DNA of 64,000 nucleotides from positions 1,302,001 to 1,366,000 of the forward strand of contig OY782765.1 in the NCBI GenBank assembly GCA_963678275.1, read 5' to 3'. This DNA is from G963677445 sp963678275 (GTDB lineage Bacteria > Bacteroidota > Ignavibacteria > Ignavibacteriales > Melioribacteraceae). Below are positions 25,337 through 34,842 of this stretch, one piece after another; within the stretch, counting starts at the first letter, position 1, and each line of letters opens with the position of its first letter. Below the pieces are notes generated by a model. It worked only from the letters and a program-made list of their open reading frames with translations. It was not told the origin of the DNA and did not search any database. The position numbers and the translations under genes are program-made.

Positions 25337-26584
25337 CTATCTTACGAGTACCAGTTTTCTGGTTTGCTGGAAGTTTCCTGCCTGTAATCTGTAAAAATAT
25401 ATTCCGCTGGGCAGATTTTCCGCGTTAAATTCCGCTATATATTCCCCTGCTTTATGAAAACCTGATTTGAGTATTTTCACTCTCTCTCCTAAAGTATTAA
25501 ATACAGAAATGCTTACTTCTGTATCAAAAGGTATTGAGTATCCAATCTTTGTTGTGGGATTAAATGGATTGGGGTAATTCTGCTCAAGTCTGAATTCGCC
25601 CGGCATTTGAGACAACTCATCATCCACATCTGTTGTAATCAACTGGCTCCAGTCAATTCTGAAGACCCCGCCGTTTTCAGTTCCCACAAATAAATATTGA
25701 GATGTACTCGTGTAACAGGTCACATTTCCACCTGAAACTCCGGTCATATCAAGGTACTCCCAGGTTGTGAAATCAGCGGAAAACAAGCCACTTTCCCCGA
25801 AAGCAAAATATCCCATTTTAAATGAGTTCATAATAAAAGCGACAACATTCAGATACTCATTATCAACCAGAGTGAGCCAGTTTTCCCCGAAATCAGTTGA
25901 CGCGTTCAATCCTCCCGGAGTTGCTGTCATAAGCAGAGTGCCGCCAACCATCAGAACAGAGTTCACATTAATATCATCACCGCTCATGGTTCCATTCTTT
26001 AACTGCCAGGTGCTCATATTATCTGACGAAACATATACACCCCCTGCTGTCGCGATTGCCGCGTATTCCTCTTCATCTTCACTGTAACCAACCATATTTC
26101 TTACTATCAGGCCATCGCCGCTTATACCGTTATTCGAAGTGGCCCAGGGTCCCTGGTGTTCATCAGCAAGAAATACTCCCCCTCCTTCCGAGGCAATAGC
26201 CCAGTCAACCGGATCATCACCTCCGAACCAGTAATAGTTTATATTTATTGTCGTAAGTCCGTTTGTACTGTACTGATAGTTATTAAGGTCCTCAGTATAA
26301 TAGGGACCGTCATCCGTAGCTACAAATATATTGGTCGGAATAGGGCCGCCCCTGACATCATTTATATGTTTGTTTCCGATATCTCCATTGATATCCACCC
26401 ATGTGTCGCCATTATCTGTCGACCTGAACAATCCATCCCCGTCTGTTCCTACTATTATTGTGTCAAGCCACGCTGTCAGCGTTGTTACCTGTAAATTTGG
26501 GAGGCCATTATTAACTTCGGTCCACTGGGAAAATATTGTTCCGGTAAGAAGCAATAGGATAGTTGCCGTCATGATTTTTTTCAT
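25337..26584 (-). CDS. Secreted Asp-box propeller protein with T9SS tail
   Basis: 415 residues. After a signal peptide (ending GTIFSQ) come repeated Asp-box-like units: RSTDNGDTWVDI, SSDNMSTWQLKN and STDFGENWLTLV, spaced like the blades of a BNR or Ycf48-type propeller. The end is a T9SS type A domain (QNYPNPFNPTTKIGYS, ending KLVLVR). The start is well supported by GGGAG six bases before the ATG. The function is unknown. It borders the large repeat region. Confidence 0.85.
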   Translation of the reverse strand: MKKIMTATILLLLTGTIFSQWTEVNNGLPNLQVTTLTAWLDTIIVGTDGDGLFRSTDNGDTWVDINGDIGNKHINDVRGGPIPTNIFVATDDGPYYTEDLNNYQYSTNGLTTININYYWFGGDDPVDWAIASEGGGVFLADEHQGPWATSNNGISGDGLIVRNMVGYSEDEEEYAAIATAGGVYVSSDNMSTWQLKNGTMSGDDINVNSVLMVGGTLLMTATPGGLNASTDFGENWLTLVDNEYLNVVAFIMNSFKMGYFAFGESGLFSADFTTWEYLDMTGVSGGNVTCYTSTSQYLFVGTENGGVFRIDWSQLITTDVDDELSQMPGEFRLEQNYPNPFNPTTKIGYSIPFDTEVSISVFNTLGERVKILKSGFHKAGEYIAEFNAENLPSGIYFYRLQAGNFQQTRKLVLVR

Positions 26585-26743
26585 TTGTTACTCCCGTCTA
26601 TGTTGTAAATTATTTTAGCCGACAAAACTCTGAGGTATATTGAAAAAACGAAAATTATTATTGAATTTCAAGCAGAATATTTTCAATAGCAATTTCCGGA
26701 AATATTATACCCCCTTCAATACGTCAGATGACCTATTCCCATT

Positions 26744-28380
26744 AATAATCGTAATCATAGACTGGCAAGCCAGAGATAATGAGGAATTACGAATTACGAA
26801 TTAGGAATTAGGAATTGACTTTCCCCAGGTATTACCAATTAATTATCATTCCGGTTTTTTGCGTCTTTTGCGAAAAGACCATCCAGAAGCGGGCAGGCCG
26901 GAATCTAATACCAAATTTTACTGGCAATCAGGTAAAAACTTTTCCATTTTGCGTAGAATTTAACTACTAACGGAGTAATCATAATCGTAATCATAGACTG
27001 GCAAGCCAGAGACAATGAGGAATTACGAATTACGAATTAGGAATTGACTTTCCCCAGGTATTACCAATTATTTATCATTCCGGTTTTTTGCGTCTTTTGC
27101 GAAAAGACCATCCAGAGGCAGGCAGGCCGGAATCTAATACCAAATTTTACTGGCAATCAGATAAAAACTTTTCCATTTTGCGTAGAATTTAACTACTAAC
27201 AGAGTAATCATAATCGTAATCATAAACTGGCAAGCCAGAGACAATGAGGAATTACGAATTACGAATTACGAATTAGGAATTGACTTTCCCCAGGTATTAC
27301 CAATTATTTATCATTCCGGTTTTTTGCGTCTTTTGCGAAAAGACCATCCAGAGGCAGGCAGGCCGGAATCTAATACCAAATTTTACTGGCAATCAGATAA
27401 AAACTTTTCCATTTTGCGTAGAATTTGACTCCTTACGGAATAATCATAATCATAAACTGGCAAGCCAGAGATAATGAGGAATTACGAATTAGGAATTGAC
27501 TTTCCCCAGGTATTACAAATTAATTATCATTCCGGTTTTTTGCGTCTTTTGCGAAAAGACCATCCAGAGGCAGGCAGGCCGGAATCTAATACCAAATTTT
27601 ACTGGCAATCAGATAAAAACTTTTCCATTTTGCGTAGAATTTAACTACTAACAGAGTAATCATAATCGTAATCATAAACTGACAGAGCCAGAGACAATGA
27701 GGAATTACGAATTACGAATTACGAATTACGAATTAGGAATTGACTTTCCCCAGGTTTTACCAATTATTTATCATTCCGGTTTTTTGCGTCTTTTGCGAAA
27801 AGACCACCCAGAGGCAGGCAGGCCGGAATCTAATACCAAATTTTACTGGCAATCAGGTAAAAACTTTTCCATTTTGCGTAGAATTTGACTCCTTACGGAA
27901 TAATCGTAATCATAAACTGGCAAGCCAGAGATAATGAGGAATTACGAATTAGGAATTAGGAATTAGGAATTGACTTTCCCCAGGTTTTACCAATTATTTA
28001 TCATTCCGGTTTTTTGCGTCTTTTGCGAAAAGACCACCCAGAGGCAGGCAGGCCGGAATCTAATACCAAATTTTACTGGCAATCAGGTAAAAACTTTTCC
28101 ATTTTGCGTAGCATTTGACTCCTTACGGAATAATCATAATCATAAACTGGCAAGCCAGAGATAATGAGGAATTACGAATTAGGAATTGACTTTCCCCAGG
28201 TATTACAAATTAATTATCATTCCGGTTTTTTGCGTCTTTTGCGAAAAGACCATCCAGAGGCAGGCAGGCCGGAATCTAATACCAAATTTTACTGGCAATC
28301 AGGTAAAAACTTTTCCATTTTGCGTAGAATTTAACTACTTACGGAGTAATCGTAAACCGGCGGAGCCGGAAGTGGATAGT
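26744..28380. repeat. Tandem array A: seven units of about 216-244 bases
   Basis: The anchor GACTTTCCCCAGGT occurs at 26817, 27046, 27282, 27498, 27742, 27972 and 28198. Each unit reads: CTGGCAAGCCAG palindrome, GAGGAATTACGAATTACG heptamer run of variable length, the anchor, ATCATTCCGG, the palindrome GTCTTTTGCGAAAAGAC, GGCCGGAATCTAATACC, and the module CCATTTTGCGTAGAATTT ending in ACTCCTTACGGA or ACTACTAACAGAG. ATTCCGG and CCGGAAT form an outer stem around the inner palindrome. Units are almost identical and length changes are mainly whole heptamers. An eighth copy is at 57265 and a decayed one at 32740. Confidence 0.9.
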
Positions 28381-28432
28381 GACGAGTTTAAAAACAATTC
28401 TTCTTCTGTAATAACTTTAAAATCTCCCAAAA

Positions 28433-28517
28433 GTCCCGTTAGGGACGACAGATAATAGCCCCGCAATTCATTGTGGGGTAATAGGTTAGTCAGAGAATCA
28501 ATAGTCCCGGCAGGGAC
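28433..28517. repeat. Three short hairpins in the gap between arrays A and B
   Basis: GTCCC-GTTA-GGGAC (28433-28446), CCCCGCAAT-TC-ATTGTGGGG (28459-28478) and GTCCC-GGCA-GGGAC (28504-28517). The first and third are followed by the same GACAGA and differ only in the loop. They resemble the hairpins at 20050-20104. Confidence 0.65.
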
Positions 28518-28610
28518 GACAGAATTACCAGGTAAATTGATGGTCAAATAAAATTTTGCCATTTTGCGTAGATTTTCACTCCTTAAGGATTAATCATAAT
28601 CAAGTCAAAC

Positions 28611-29990
28611 CGGAAGTAAAAAGTGGTTAGTGGAGAGTGAAGAATGAAAACAATTCTCAGATTTATTAAAGAACCCGATTTCGATGGCGACTTCGATTTA
28701 AATTTCTTTGGCCAACATATATCCGGTCAATCTTTTAAATCACCCGGTCCTGTTCTGAGATTTTTACCCCGATCATTAGATTATATATCGCCCGCCTGAA
28801 TAAGGTTTAGTTTAGTCGGGTGGTTTCCTATGCTACTAAGGTTAAAAAATCAAAAATAAAGTTTCATTACATTCTTTTCATTCCTCATTCGTAATTCGTA
28901 ATTCGTAATTTCTTTTGAGGCTTTTCTTCCACCTCATCAACGAAATCTGCGTAATCAAAAAATCTGCGGCTCTCTTGACCTTATTAATTGTTCATTATTA
29001 ATTATTAATTGCATTCTTGCCATTTTGTGTAGAATTTAACTGCTGACGGAGTAATCATAGACTGGCAAGCCGGAAGTAAAAAGTGGTTAGTGGAGAGTGA
29101 AGAATGAAAACAATTCTCAGATTTATTAAAGAACCCGATTTCGATGGCGACTTCTATTTAGATTTCTTTGGCCAACATATATCCGGTCAATCTTTTTAAT
29201 CACCCCAGTCCTGTTCTGAGATTTTTACTTCGATCATTAGATTATATATCGCCCGCCTGAATAAGGTTAATAAGGTTTAGTTTGGTCGGGTGGTTTCCTA
29301 TGCTACTAAGGTTAAAAAATCAAAAATAAAGTTTCATTACATTCTTTTCATTCCTCATTCGTAATTCGTAATTCGTAATTTCTTTAGTGGCTTTTCTTCC
29401 ACCTCATCAACGAAATCTGCGTAATCAAAAAATCTGCGGCTCTCTTGACCTTATTAATTGTTCATTATTAATTATTAATTGCATTCTTGCCATTTTGCGT
29501 AGAATTTGACTGCTGACGGAGTAATCATAATCATTGACTGGCAAGCCAGAAGTAAAAAGTGGTTAGTGGAGAGTGAAGAATGAAAACAATTCTCAGATCT
29601 ATTAAAGAACCCGATTTCGATGGCGACTTCGAGTTGGATTTCTTTGGCCAACATATATCCAGCCAATCTTTTTAATCACCCCAATCCTGTTCTGAGATTT
29701 TTACCCCGATCATTAGATAATTCCTTAGAACATATCGCCCGCTTGAATAAGGTTAATAAGGTTAAGTTTGGTCGGGTGGTTTCCTATGCTACTAAGGTTA
29801 AAAAATCAAAAATAAAGTTTCATTACATTCTTTTCATTCCTCATTCGTAATTCGTAATTCGTAATTTCTTTTGTGGCTTTTCTTCCGCCTAAATCAGCGA
29901 AATCAGAATAATCTGCGGTAATCTTTGCATTTTTAATTGTCATTTGTTCATTATTCATTTATAAATGCAGCTATGCCATCTTACTCCGGA
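28611..29990. repeat. Tandem array B: three units of about 460-477 bases
   Basis: Units begin at CCGGAAGTAAAAAGTGG (28611, 29071, 29548). Each has an SD-like GGAG and a short frame beginning MKTILR, then CCCCGATCATTAGA, CTACTAAGGTTAAA, TCATTCCTCATTCGTAATTC heptamers, TTCTTCCACCTCATC, AATCTGCG words, an AATTATTAATT block, and the module GCCATTTTGCGTAGAATTTG. The third unit decays near 29990. The last module of array A leads directly into array B through a similar motif (28558-28600). Confidence 0.85.
28644..28799 (+). other. Small open frame in array B unit 1 (51 codons), repeated truncated in units 2 and 3
   Basis: ATG at 28644 with GGAG eight bases upstream opens a 51-residue frame starting MKTILRFIKEPDFDGDF. 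Units 2 (29104-29199) and 3 (29580-29675) carry the same start and SD, but a stop after FFGQHISGQSF gives 31 residues. Most differences between copies change amino acids, so purifying selection is not evident. It may be a spurious frame within a repeat. No similarity is recognised. Confidence 0.2.
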
Positions 29991-30047
29991 CTTGACATCA
30001 TGCAGGTGAATCTGCGTTATTTAAATGCCCCCTGTCTTAACAATACC

Positions 30048-30701
30048 TCAAATCAGTTTATATTTCTGAGCTTTGTTCACTGCCTGCATTTTACTGTTTA
30101 CATGCAAAATTTTGTAAATATTCTCAATATGTTTTCGAACCGTAAAAGGAGAAATAAACAGGTTTTCAGCTATCTCTTTATAATTTAACCCGGAACTCAG
30201 TTGGGCAAGCACTTCTGTTTCTCTCTTTGAAAGTTTTATTTCAGGGTCTTCCTCCCGTTTTTCAATTCTCGAAGGATCGCGAAGAAGCTGAAGCGATTTA
30301 GCCGCTATAACCGGAGACATAGGGGCTCCCCCCTCCAGTATCATTTTAATCCCCTCATATATCTTATCGGGCGGCTCCTCTTTTAACAGATATCCATTGG
30401 CGCCAGCCTGAATTGAATTAAAAATTCTCTCTTCATCATCAAAAACCGTAAGCATAATGATCTTTATCTGGGGATACTTTTCACGGATTATTTCAGTCGC
30501 GGTAATTCCATCCATCACCGGCATTTCAATATCCATAAGAATCACGTTCGGGGTATGGTCCCCGGCGAGCATTTCCTGCAGTTCCCGGCCGTCGCAGGCT
30601 CTGAAGGCAACCTCTATTTCCTCCTCAAATAGTTCCAGCTTTTCATGAATGGCCCTGGCCAGTGAATCATTATCTTCAGCTATCGCAATTCTAATCATCA
30701 T
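30048..30701 (-). CDS. LuxR/NarL-family response regulator
   Basis: 217 residues. The receiver domain has the acidic pair Glu9-Asp10, phosphoacceptor Asp57 in VILMDIEMP, Thr85 and Lys107. The C-terminal HTH of the LuxR type reads LSKRETEVLAQLSSGLNYKE and the recognition helix is SPFTVRKHIENIY. It is a transcription factor activated by phosphorylation and follows its kinase (30767) by about 65 bases in the same orientation. Two adjacent ATG codons are possible; the second has the better spacing to GGAAAG. Targets are unknown. Confidence 0.93.
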   Translation of the reverse strand: MMIRIAIAEDNDSLARAIHEKLELFEEEIEVAFRACDGRELQEMLAGDHTPNVILMDIEMPVMDGITATEIIREKYPQIKIIMLTVFDDEERIFNSIQAGANGYLLKEEPPDKIYEGIKMILEGGAPMSPVIAAKSLQLLRDPSRIEKREEDPEIKLSKRETEVLAQLSSGLNYKEIAENLFISPFTVRKHIENIYKILHVNSKMQAVNKAQKYKLI

Positions 30702-30766
30702 CTCTTTCCAATTTTAGGTCAAAATTACTTATTATACATTTGGGTATCAATAGGCCAAATGTACTA

Positions 30767-32521
30767 TTAGGAAAAAGTGCAGATAATCTCAGTCCCGGAA
30801 AAATCACTTCTCAGTTCAAATTTCCCTCCCGATTCTTCGCAACGCGACTTCATATTTCTTAAACCATTTCCCCTTTTTACTTTATCAGGTGAAAATCCTT
30901 TGCCGTCATCTGTTATACGCAGCTCAAATCCGCTATGCTTTTCGGTAAAGGAAATTTCCACATTTTCAGCTTCCGCGTATTTGATTACGTTTTGCACTGC
31001 TTCCTGAATAATCCGGTACAAATTCAGCATCTTCGCCGAGCCCGGGAATATTTCCCTTTTTATTTCATTTTTTATTTCCAGATGAAGACCGGTAAGATTT
31101 TCATTTACCTGCTGTTTCAGCTCTCCCAGTTTGAGAATCAGATTACTCAGATCGGTGTCATCCTGCTTCATTGCCCAGATAGTATTCCTCAATTCCTTCA
31201 ACGTGTTCCTGCCATACTGGCTCAAACCTATAAGTTTGTTATAAACTTTTCCCTCTTTCTGGAGGAAAGTCAGATTATCCATAGAACTTACTATAAATGT
31301 CAGATGTGAACCAATATTATCATGCAGTTCACGTGAAATCCTGATTTTTTCATCCGACATCTTCTTCTCAAGTTCCATCTTGCTCAGGCGGTTCCTGAAT
31401 TCAAGTTCCTTCCTCATTCGTTCTCTTTTATGTTTCTGAGAGCGGTAAATCCATACTGAGGCTATTATAAGAATAATTACCACAGCCGCCATAAGAAGAA
31501 GCTGAATTCTCCTCTGTTTTATTTCAAGCTCTTTTTCAGCTATCTGTCTGTCCTTTTTTTCTGTATCATAGGCAACTTCCAGTTCGGCGATGCGTGAAGT
31601 TGTTTCGAAATTCAGAACACTATCTTTTATGGAATAATATTTCTTCTGATTCAGAAAAGCATTTTTATAATCCCCCAGTTCCTCATAAATAAATGTAAGC
31701 TGTTCGTAGCTGTACCTGATATGAAAGCTGAATCCCTGGTTGCCATAATTCTTTAAACATTCTTTGTAAGTCTCTATCGCTTTTCTTGAATCACCCATCA
31801 AATAATAAATATTCGCGTATAGCAAAAGATTTTCCATCCTGCCGAAATCGCCCTCCTCATTTGCCCTGAACTTATCAGACAAGCGGATATAATCGAGCGC
31901 TTTATTATAGTCTCCCTCCATCGCGCTTATTCCCGCCAGATTATTCAGACTGTATGGAATCCCTATCGTATCCTTCAGCTCATATTTCATATCAAGAGCT
32001 TTCTGATAATAATATCTGGCGCTGTCAGTATCATCATTCATTTCCTGAAGCACACCATAATTATCATATAAAGCTGTCAGCTCCCGCCTGAAATTGTATT
32101 CCTCCCCTATCCTGATGGCAAGCCGCATATAAGTCATCGCTTTGGGCAGATTTCTCCTTTTAAGCTGATAACCGAACTCCCCATACGCGGTCGCCAGATC
32201 AGAATGCGAATTCAGCACTGTATAAATTTTTATGGCCTCAAGATAAGATTCCGTGCTTTTGTCATATTCACCGGCAATATAATAAGCCTTGCCCAGGTTT
32301 TCCAGCGACTTTGCTTTGCCATAACTATACCCTATCGATTCGGCAAATTCGCTGTTTTGCCGGAATAATTGAATACTCTCTTCACTATTCGAAACAATAA
32401 AATCATGAGAGGTCGCGTTAACAGAATCAATCTCTTTCCTTATATCCTGCGCGCTGACCACTGATACAATAAGATAGATAAAAAACTGTGATACCAGGAA
32501 TTTTCGGATGCTGTTATCCAT
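30767..32521 (-). CDS. TPR-containing sensor histidine kinase (HisKA_3 type)
   Basis: 584 residues. A signal peptide (1-24) is followed by TPR-like helices (about 60-310), a transmembrane segment (341-359), a coiled coil, and a HisKA_3 motif with phosphorylated His400 in ISRELHDNIGSHL. The GHKL ATPase has DDGKGF and GNGLRNMKSR. This is the NarX/DesK style that partners LuxR-type regulators, and the regulator gene is directly downstream. The periplasmic TPR domain is presumably the sensor. The SD is weak. The repeat island upstream (32640-33481) may hold the promoter. Confidence 0.92.
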   Translation of the reverse strand: MDNSIRKFLVSQFFIYLIVSVVSAQDIRKEIDSVNATSHDFIVSNSEESIQLFRQNSEFAESIGYSYGKAKSLENLGKAYYIAGEYDKSTESYLEAIKIYTVLNSHSDLATAYGEFGYQLKRRNLPKAMTYMRLAIRIGEEYNFRRELTALYDNYGVLQEMNDDTDSARYYYQKALDMKYELKDTIGIPYSLNNLAGISAMEGDYNKALDYIRLSDKFRANEEGDFGRMENLLLYANIYYLMGDSRKAIETYKECLKNYGNQGFSFHIRYSYEQLTFIYEELGDYKNAFLNQKKYYSIKDSVLNFETTSRIAELEVAYDTEKKDRQIAEKELEIKQRRIQLLLMAAVVIILIIASVWIYRSQKHKRERMRKELEFRNRLSKMELEKKMSDEKIRISRELHDNIGSHLTFIVSSMDNLTFLQKEGKVYNKLIGLSQYGRNTLKELRNTIWAMKQDDTDLSNLILKLGELKQQVNENLTGLHLEIKNEIKREIFPGSAKMLNLYRIIQEAVQNVIKYAEAENVEISFTEKHSGFELRITDDGKGFSPDKVKRGNGLRNMKSRCEESGGKFELRSDFSGTEIICTFS

Positions 32522-32639
32522 TTAACCGCCGGCTTAATTTTTTCTCATTTAAAATAATTGTTTTTTATTATTCATTGCAACAGAGTAATCTGTATAAAAA
32601 CATTACATCATGTTAAAACAGACAATGATTAGATCAGTT

Positions 32640-32971
32640 CATCCCTGATTATTCGCCGAATTGAAATCCAAATCGCGGTCGAAATTGTTTTTACCGCCGG
32701 CACAAGAGCGTATTCCGGAAAGACCCTGTCCTAAATTATTAATCTGGCGGAGCCAGAAACAATGTGGAATGACGAATTACGAATTGGCTTTCCCAAAAAT
32801 ATACGAGATCATTTGTCATTCCGGTTTTTTGCGTTCTTTGTATAAAGACCGGAATCTAATGCCTGTTAAATTAGACCTGATGTCGCCGGTTTCGACTCCG
32901 CTCAACCACCGACTCAGATTTGTAAAAACTTTCCATTCTGCATAGAATTCGACAGCTTACGCAGTAATATT
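32640..32971. repeat. Decayed copy of array A unit
   Basis: Contains CTGGCGGAGCCAG, a short GACGAATTACGAATT run, GGCTTTCCC in place of the anchor, CATTCCGGTTTTTTGCG with the partner GACCGGAATCTAATGCC, and a diverged module TTCCATTCTGCATAGAATTC. No gene is seen. Confidence 0.65.
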
Positions 32972-33481
32972 TTGGTTCTATATGAAATGTAGTGGGTAAT
33001 TGAATTAAAGTCAGCAACAAGCCAGGTCGATCACAAATAAAATTTTCTTTATTTCAAATACTTCCGGCTCTTTTTCTGGTTAATATATTGCCATTGTATT
33101 ATTTTTACGATGATGCAGTTTAACCACCATTTTATGCATCTCCTACAGAGACGTTTATCGAGACGTATTTAGTATTCTACAATAATGGAACCTATACAAG
33201 GTTCTTTTTATTGTATTTGCCTTGTAGAGGCAGTAATTATTGTAGAATATTGTTAAAACCATAAGATAAAATCCTTGTAGAGGATTCACAAACCATCCCC
33301 GGATAATCAAATCCTTTAAGACCTCCCTGGCAAAATTCAGGTCGATAGAATATGATATTTGTAATACATCATTATAGCTCTTATCAGGCAAACAATATTT
33401 TAGCGCTTATGTTATTATTCAGTTACGTCCTTTAATAATCGTTTATCTTTTTATTACCCACTGGTTTTCATATAGAACCAA
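32972..33481. mobile_element. MITE-like element with imperfect 29-base terminal inverted repeats
   Basis: The left end 32972-33000 begins TTGGTTCTATATGAAA, and the right end 33453-33481 is its inverse; 26 of 29 positions match. The 510 bases between have no credible gene but hold the second copy of the hairpin cluster (33087-33378): GAACCT-ATACA-AGGTTC, TGCCT-TGTAG-AGGCA and AATCCT-TGTAG-AGGATT. No clear target-site duplication is seen, and the first copy at 13476 lacks these ends. Confidence 0.55.
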
Positions 33482-33688
33482 TTTTTTAAACAAAGCCTGA
33501 GAAACAAAAATAACGTGAGTTCGGCAAAAGAATAAAGAAAGAAAAAAATAATTAAGAAATACGTCCCGATATTTTGTTTGCCATGCTGTTTACCGAAAAC
33601 TTTTTATATTTTAACAGTAAATAATTTCACACTTAAATCAGGTTTTCCTGATTCATCCATCAATAACAAATTAGTGGAAGGCCGCTGA

Positions 33689-34141
33689 ATGATAAAATAT
33701 ATTTCACTTTCAATTTTAATAATTTTTTCAGGGTGCTCAGAAATGAAAATAAAAGGAACTCTTGAATCGTTAATTCAGACAGATAAAGAATTTGCCGCCT
33801 GTTCCATTAAGAAAGGCGCTGCCGAAGCCTTCAGAAAGTATCTCGATGATGAGGCGATTATGCTTTCCGCGGGATCTATGCCTGTTACCGGGAATGAAAA
33901 CATCTTTAACATTATGAAAAATTCGGGGAATGATTATACACTTGAATGGGGACCTGAAGGAGGCGGTGTGGCTGGCTCTGGTGATCTGGGCTGGACCTGG
34001 GGTTATTTTATAAATAAATTTAAGGGCGATGCCGAGAGCCCCAAAACGAGAAGAGGCAAATACCTGAACGTCTGGAAATTTGCTGAGGGTAAATGGAAAG
34101 TGATAGTAGATATGGGAAATTCTAACGGGGGAAATCATTAA
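33689..34141 (+). CDS. Lipoprotein with SnoaL/DUF4440-like fold
   Basis: 150 residues. The lipobox FSGC puts the acylated cysteine at 16. The mature part resembles DUF4440 (NTF2-like cone fold): AFRKYLDDEAIMLSAG, SGDLGWTWGYF and the C-terminal YLNVWKFAEGKWKVIVDMGN. The pocket ligand is unknown. AAGG lies eight bases before the ATG. The stop overlaps the start of the AlkD-like gene by one base (TAATG), so the two are translated together. Confidence 0.85.
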   Translation: MIKYISLSILIIFSGCSEMKIKGTLESLIQTDKEFAACSIKKGAAEAFRKYLDDEAIMLSAGSMPVTGNENIFNIMKNSGNDYTLEWGPEGGGVAGSGDLGWTWGYFINKFKGDAESPKTRRGKYLNVWKFAEGKWKVIVDMGNSNGGNH

Positions 34142-34842
34142 TGCATACAATTACGGAAGCAATAAGGGAAGGATTAAAAAAAGAGACAAATCCTGAGGAC
34201 GCGGTTCAAAAACAGAGATATATGAAAACTGACCAGAAATTTTACGGGGTCAGGACACCTGTGATAAGACACATGGTGAAAGATACGCTGAAAGAATATG
34301 GGAATTTGAGCAGGGATGATTATTCTGTTGTCATCTCGGAATTATGGAGCGGAATTTACAGGGAAGAAATGTATAGCGCCATTTTTATCGCTGAAAGTGT
34401 AACAAAATATATCGACAAAACATCACTCCCTATTTATGAGGAAATGATCTATACCAGCACTAACTGGGACCTGCTCGACGGCATCGCCTCCCACCTTATC
34501 AGTCCCCTCATACTTAAACACCGTGAGCTTGAAAAGGAACTGGAACGATGGTCCCGCTCAACTCACCTTTGGACCAGAAGAGCATCGATACTGGCATTCC
34601 TTCATCATAAAGAGCAGGCAAATCTGCCGCTGCTTGAAAAACTTATACTCTCCCTTGCCGCCGATAAAGAGTTCTTCATTCGGAAGGCAATCGGGTGGAT
34701 ACTGCGTGATATGTCCTATAAACATCCCGAATGGGTCAGGAATTTTATTGACACACATGAAAATGAACTTTCTCCTTTAAGCAAAAAAGAAGGGATGAAA
34801 GCATTAAACCGAATGGAATCAAGGAAAAATGAATCTTCCTGA
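34141..34842 (+). CDS. DNA alkylation repair protein (AlkD-like)
   Basis: 233 residues of HEAT-like helical repeats. In AlkD, tryptophan and aspartate residues of the groove recognise and excise alkylated purines; the corresponding motifs here are STNWDLLDGIAS and KAIGWILRD. The sequence also has KTDQKFYGVRTPVIR near the N terminus, typical of the family. The predicted role is removal of 3- and 7-alkylpurines. It is coupled to the lipoprotein gene by a one-base overlap, a pairing without an obvious functional reason. No SD of its own is seen. Confidence 0.88.
   Translation: MHTITEAIREGLKKETNPEDAVQKQRYMKTDQKFYGVRTPVIRHMVKDTLKEYGNLSRDDYSVVISELWSGIYREEMYSAIFIAESVTKYIDKTSLPIYEEMIYTSTNWDLLDGIASHLISPLILKHRELEKELERWSRSTHLWTRRASILAFLHHKEQANLPLLEKLILSLAADKEFFIRKAIGWILRDMSYKHPEWVRNFIDTHENELSPLSKKEGMKALNRMESRKNESS

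Noticed and set aside
27280..28455. Recurring 64-residue frames starting TTG (MTFPRYYQLF...) in array A copies and at 57334
   Set aside because: No ribosome site; the frame persists because the units have no indels internally; some copies stop early in the module. Treated as a by-product of the repeat.
26744..29990. Possible CRISPR array
   Set aside because: Units are 216-477 bases and nearly identical throughout; no 25-40 base repeat with unique spacers and no cas genes.
33155..33391. 78-residue minus-strand frame in the hairpin element
   Set aside because: Runs across hairpins, and the sister copy at 13476 has in-frame stops; no SD.
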